A stretch of 14,450 nucleotides of DNA from positions 1 to 14,450 of the forward strand of contig JAGACY010000460.1 of assembly GCA_017613855.1 (NCBI GenBank), written 5' to 3'. Source of the stretch: Pseudomonadota bacterium (GTDB lineage Bacteria; Myxococcota; Bradymonadia; UBA4248). Shown here one piece after another: positions 12,117 to 14,450 of this stretch (position 1 is its first letter; each line of letters starts with the position of its first letter). A program made the translations under genes and the position numbers. The notes under the pieces were generated by a model. That model did no database searches and was not told the origin of the DNA. It saw nothing but the letters and a program-made list of their open reading frames with translations.

Positions 12117-14450
12117 GAGATTTTCCATTCACTGGCTGTCTGCCTTCCTCCTTGCTGCCGCAATTCTTTCTGTTGCTGCCGGCGATGCATACGCAGAGAC
12201 CAAGCTGTTCCCTGAGAATACCGATGTCGTTATCGATAAGATCGCGCTCAGGGGAAATCTCCGAAATGCTGACGAAGATTTGCTCTATTATATAAAACAA
12301 AGTGCCGGTACCAAACTGTCTCTCGATGTTGTCAGTGAGGATATCAAACGCCTGTATCGCATGAAGCTGTATGACGACATCCAGGTCGATCTTGATGTCA
12401 TCGACGGTAAGAATGTACTCACTTATATCTTTGTCGAAAAACCCTCGATTGCCGAAATCCTTTTCGATGGCAATGATGAAGTCAAATCGGATGATTTGCA
12501 CGAAAAGATCGATCTTCGCGTAGCCAGTCCGCTCGATAAAGACAAAATTAACGAAAATGTCGAGAAAATCCGCGCCCACTACGTCGAAGAAGGCTTCTTC
12601 CTCGCCGAGGTCAATGCCGAAATCAAAGATCGCGATGATGGCGATAAAACTGTCGTTTTCCACATTCGCGAGTACAACAAAGTCAAGATAAAACGCATCA
12701 CAATCCTCGGGAATGAAGCCCTCACCGATGACGATATCAAAGGACACATCTTTACCCGCGAATCCTCTCTGCTTGGCAAACTACAGGGCGCCGGCGAGTA
12801 TAAGGAAGAAGAGTTCAAACGCGATCTGCAGCGCATTGCGGCTTGGTACTCCGAAAATGGCTATCCCGATGCGCACGTCATTGACAGCCAGGTTCAGCTT
12901 TCCGAAGACCGCAGCTCCATGTACATTACCTTTACCGTCGAGGAAGGTAAATACACGACCATCGGGGCTGTCGATATCGTCGGCGAAACGCTTGGCAACG
13001 ATGAAGAACTGCAAAAACTCGTTACCATCGAATCCGGACAAGGATTTAAGCTTTCACAGCTCTTCGATGATGTCAAAAAAATCCAGGATTATTTCGGGGA
13101 TCGCGGTTATGCCTATGTACAGGTTGAACCACGCCGTCGTCCCGGCAATGACCCCAATACCATCGATATTGCCTACGATATTACCCCGAATGAACCCGTT
13201 CATATCGGCAAAATCCTCATTTCCGGGAACTCCAAAACCGAAGATAAAGTCATTCGTCGCGAAATCCTTGTCAACGAAGGCGAGCTCTACCACGGGTCTA
13301 AAATTCACGCGAGCGAGTCTCTGATTCAGAGAACCGGGTATTTCGAGAAAGTGTCGGTGACGACTCAGTCTTCGAAAACACCCAATATGATCGATGTGCT
13401 CGTCGATGTGACTGAGCGTTCGACTGGTCAGTTCCAAATCGGTGCAGGCTTCAGTTCCTCCGAGTCTTTCATCGGAACGCTTCAGGTTTCGTATGATAAT
13501 TTCCTCGGACGCGGTCACTACCTCGCGGCACAAGGCACGATCTCCAAACTGCGACAGCTCTTTAACTTCCAGTTCTTCGATCCCTATTTCCTCGATTCGA
13601 AATGGCGTTTCCGATTCTCGCTATTCAATTATGAATATGTCTATACCGACTTTACCCGCAAATCCTACGGCGGCAACATCGGTTTCGGTTACCCGTTGAC
13701 GCGCGATCTCACACTCGATTTGACCTATACCCTCGAAAATGTCGAAGTCAGCACGGGATCTTTTGCAAGCAAACAGCGTAACCTCGGTTCCATTCTCAAT
13801 GGCGGTTTGACGAGCTCCGTCAATGCCTCGCTTACCTGGGATCGACGCAACAACCGACTGCTCCCCACCAAAGGCTACATGCTGCAGGGCTCGGTCGATG
13901 TCGCCGACGAATATCTTGGCAGCGAAAACGAGTTCATCCGCTTTATGGGCCGTGCCCGCGGTTATTATCCCATCTTTTGGGATATCATCCTCAAGGCTAA
14001 TCTCGAAATCGGTTATATCGCCAATTGGAACGCACCCAAAAAAGAAGTGCCCATCTTTGAACGCTTCTTCGTAGGCGGTCCCAATTCCGTTCGCGGTTTC
14101 GACCGCTCAAGCCTTGGCCCGTCGCGTTCATTCACGACCAACGTCGTCGATCCGACTTCGACGCTCTCCAGCTTCCAAATCGGCGGTGACAAGGAAATCG
14201 TCTTTAATGCCGAACTTGAAATTCCCATCATCAAGTCGATGAACATCTCCGGCGTCGTTTTCTTCGACATGGGCAATGCCTACAACGAAGATCAGTCACT
14301 CTCGCTCAAAATTGACTGGTTCGCCGATAGCGAGGAAGAGTACGATTCGGTCATGCGGTCGGCCATGGGCTTCGGTTTCCGCTGGATGTCCCCGATGGGA
14401 TTGCTGCGTTTCGAATGGGGCTTCCCGCTCGCACCCAAAAAAGACGAAGA
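12109..14450 (+). CDS. bamA: Outer membrane protein assembly factor BamA (3' partial)
   Basis: The frame is open to the last base, with 780 residues visible. BamA is the Omp85 core that folds beta-barrels into the outer membrane. A signal peptide (MRKRFSIHW, hydrophobic core, cleavage near AYA-E at 29-30) is followed by five POTRA domains starting at about residues 39, 112, 190, 279 and 361; the repeats show the ILGN/ISGN-type strand motifs. The 16-strand barrel begins near residue 439 ([16 protein letters not shown]). The conserved lid-loop motif VRGF is at 661-664, after RFFVGGPNS. The visible end [15 protein letters not shown] precedes the last beta strand, so probably only 10-20 residues are missing. 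ATG 12109 overlaps the lolD stop and has AAAGGA at 12095-12100; ATG 12091, in frame with AGGAA at 12076-12080, is a possible alternative adding six residues. The overlap suggests translational coupling to lolD. Confidence 0.97.
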   Translation, partial: MRKRFSIHWLSAFLLAAAILSVAAGDAYAETKLFPENTDVVIDKIALRGNLRNADEDLLYYIKQSAGTKLSLDVVSEDIKRLYRMKLYDDIQVDLDVIDGKNVLTYIFVEKPSIAEILFDGNDEVKSDDLHEKIDLRVASPLDKDKINENVEKIRAHYVEEGFFLAEVNAEIKDRDDGDKTVVFHIREYNKVKIKRITILGNEALTDDDIKGHIFTRESSLLGKLQGAGEYKEEEFKRDLQRIAAWYSENGYPDAHVIDSQVQLSEDRSSMYITFTVEEGKYTTIGAVDIVGETLGNDEELQKLVTIESGQGFKLSQLFDDVKKIQDYFGDRGYAYVQVEPRRRPGNDPNTIDIAYDITPNEPVHIGKILISGNSKTEDKVIRREILVNEGELYHGSKIHASESLIQRTGYFEKVSVTTQSSKTPNMIDVLVDVTERSTGQFQIGAGFSSSESFIGTLQVSYDNFLGRGHYLAAQGTISKLRQLFNFQFFDPYFLDSKWRFRFSLFNYEYVYTDFTRKSYGGNIGFGYPLTRDLTLDLTYTLENVEVSTGSFASKQRNLGSILNGGLTSSVNASLTWDRRNNRLLPTKGYMLQGSVDVADEYLGSENEFIRFMGRARGYYPIFWDIILKANLEIGYIANWNAPKKEVPIFERFFVGGPNSVRGFDRSSLGPSRSFTTNVVDPTSTLSSFQIGGDKEIVFNAELEIPIIKSMNISGVVFFDMGNAYNEDQSLSLKIDWFADSEEEYDSVMRSAMGFGFRWMSPMGLLRFEWGFPLAPKKDE

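Noticed and set aside
12058..12747. A 229-residue minus-strand open frame under the lolD end and the bamA start
   Set aside because: The + strand encodes a signal peptide and consecutive POTRA domains here. The antisense translation is Ile/Asp/Phe-rich, as expected from reversed GAT/ATC/GAA codons.

Overview
The window reads as a stretch of chromosome from a Gram-negative, diderm bacterium. The outer-membrane evidence is strong: a BamA/Omp85 gene, a LolC/E-type permease, LolD, and two lipoproteins with clear lipoboxes. The gene order Lol permease - lolD - bamA, together with a zinc-ribbon/transmembrane Ser/Thr kinase and a HEAT-repeat membrane protein, resembles former Deltaproteobacteria (Myxococcota/Bradymonadales-like lineages). 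That placement is inference and no rRNA is present to test it. Base composition looks balanced rather than GC-rich, which would be unusual for a classical myxobacterium.

Region 1 (1-2405) is the end of a contractile injection system / phage-tail-like locus. It holds a DUF4255 (Pvc16/Afp16-like) gene cut by the left edge, a tail sheath gene and a tail tube gene. The sheath-tube gap contains three successive hairpins, and a strong intrinsic terminator ends the module right after the tube gene. Any baseplate, spike, AAA+ ATPase or effector genes are not in view; they would have to lie left of the window or elsewhere.

Region 2 (2406-7560) is on the + strand. A cyclophilin-type peptidyl-prolyl isomerase is followed by an intergenic cluster of inverted repeats. 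Then come a three-helix membrane protein with HEAT repeats, a zinc-ribbon Ser/Thr kinase with one transmembrane helix and an extracytoplasmic C-terminal region, and a cysteine-rich lipoprotein. The kinase and lipoprotein genes are 12 bp apart. The three genes could form a surface-sensing or envelope-signalling cassette.

Region 3 (7561-9334) has a convergent terminator with two related hairpins and a minus-strand membrane protein with a possible PH-like C-terminal domain. It continues with a + strand lipoprotein carrying an Ala/Lys/Asp-rich 18-residue tandem repeat.

Region 4 (9335-14450) is an envelope-biogenesis run: a LolC/E-family permease with an unusual insert of about 200 residues, rich in Asp/Glu/Pro, in its periplasmic part; LolD with a TTG start and an acidic C-terminal tail; and BamA, overlapping lolD by 8 bp and cut by the right edge close to its natural end. 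The first two proteins extract lipoproteins from the inner membrane and BamA assembles beta-barrels in the outer membrane, so the run joins two outer-membrane assembly pathways. No tRNA, rRNA, CRISPR array, transposase or integrase was seen.
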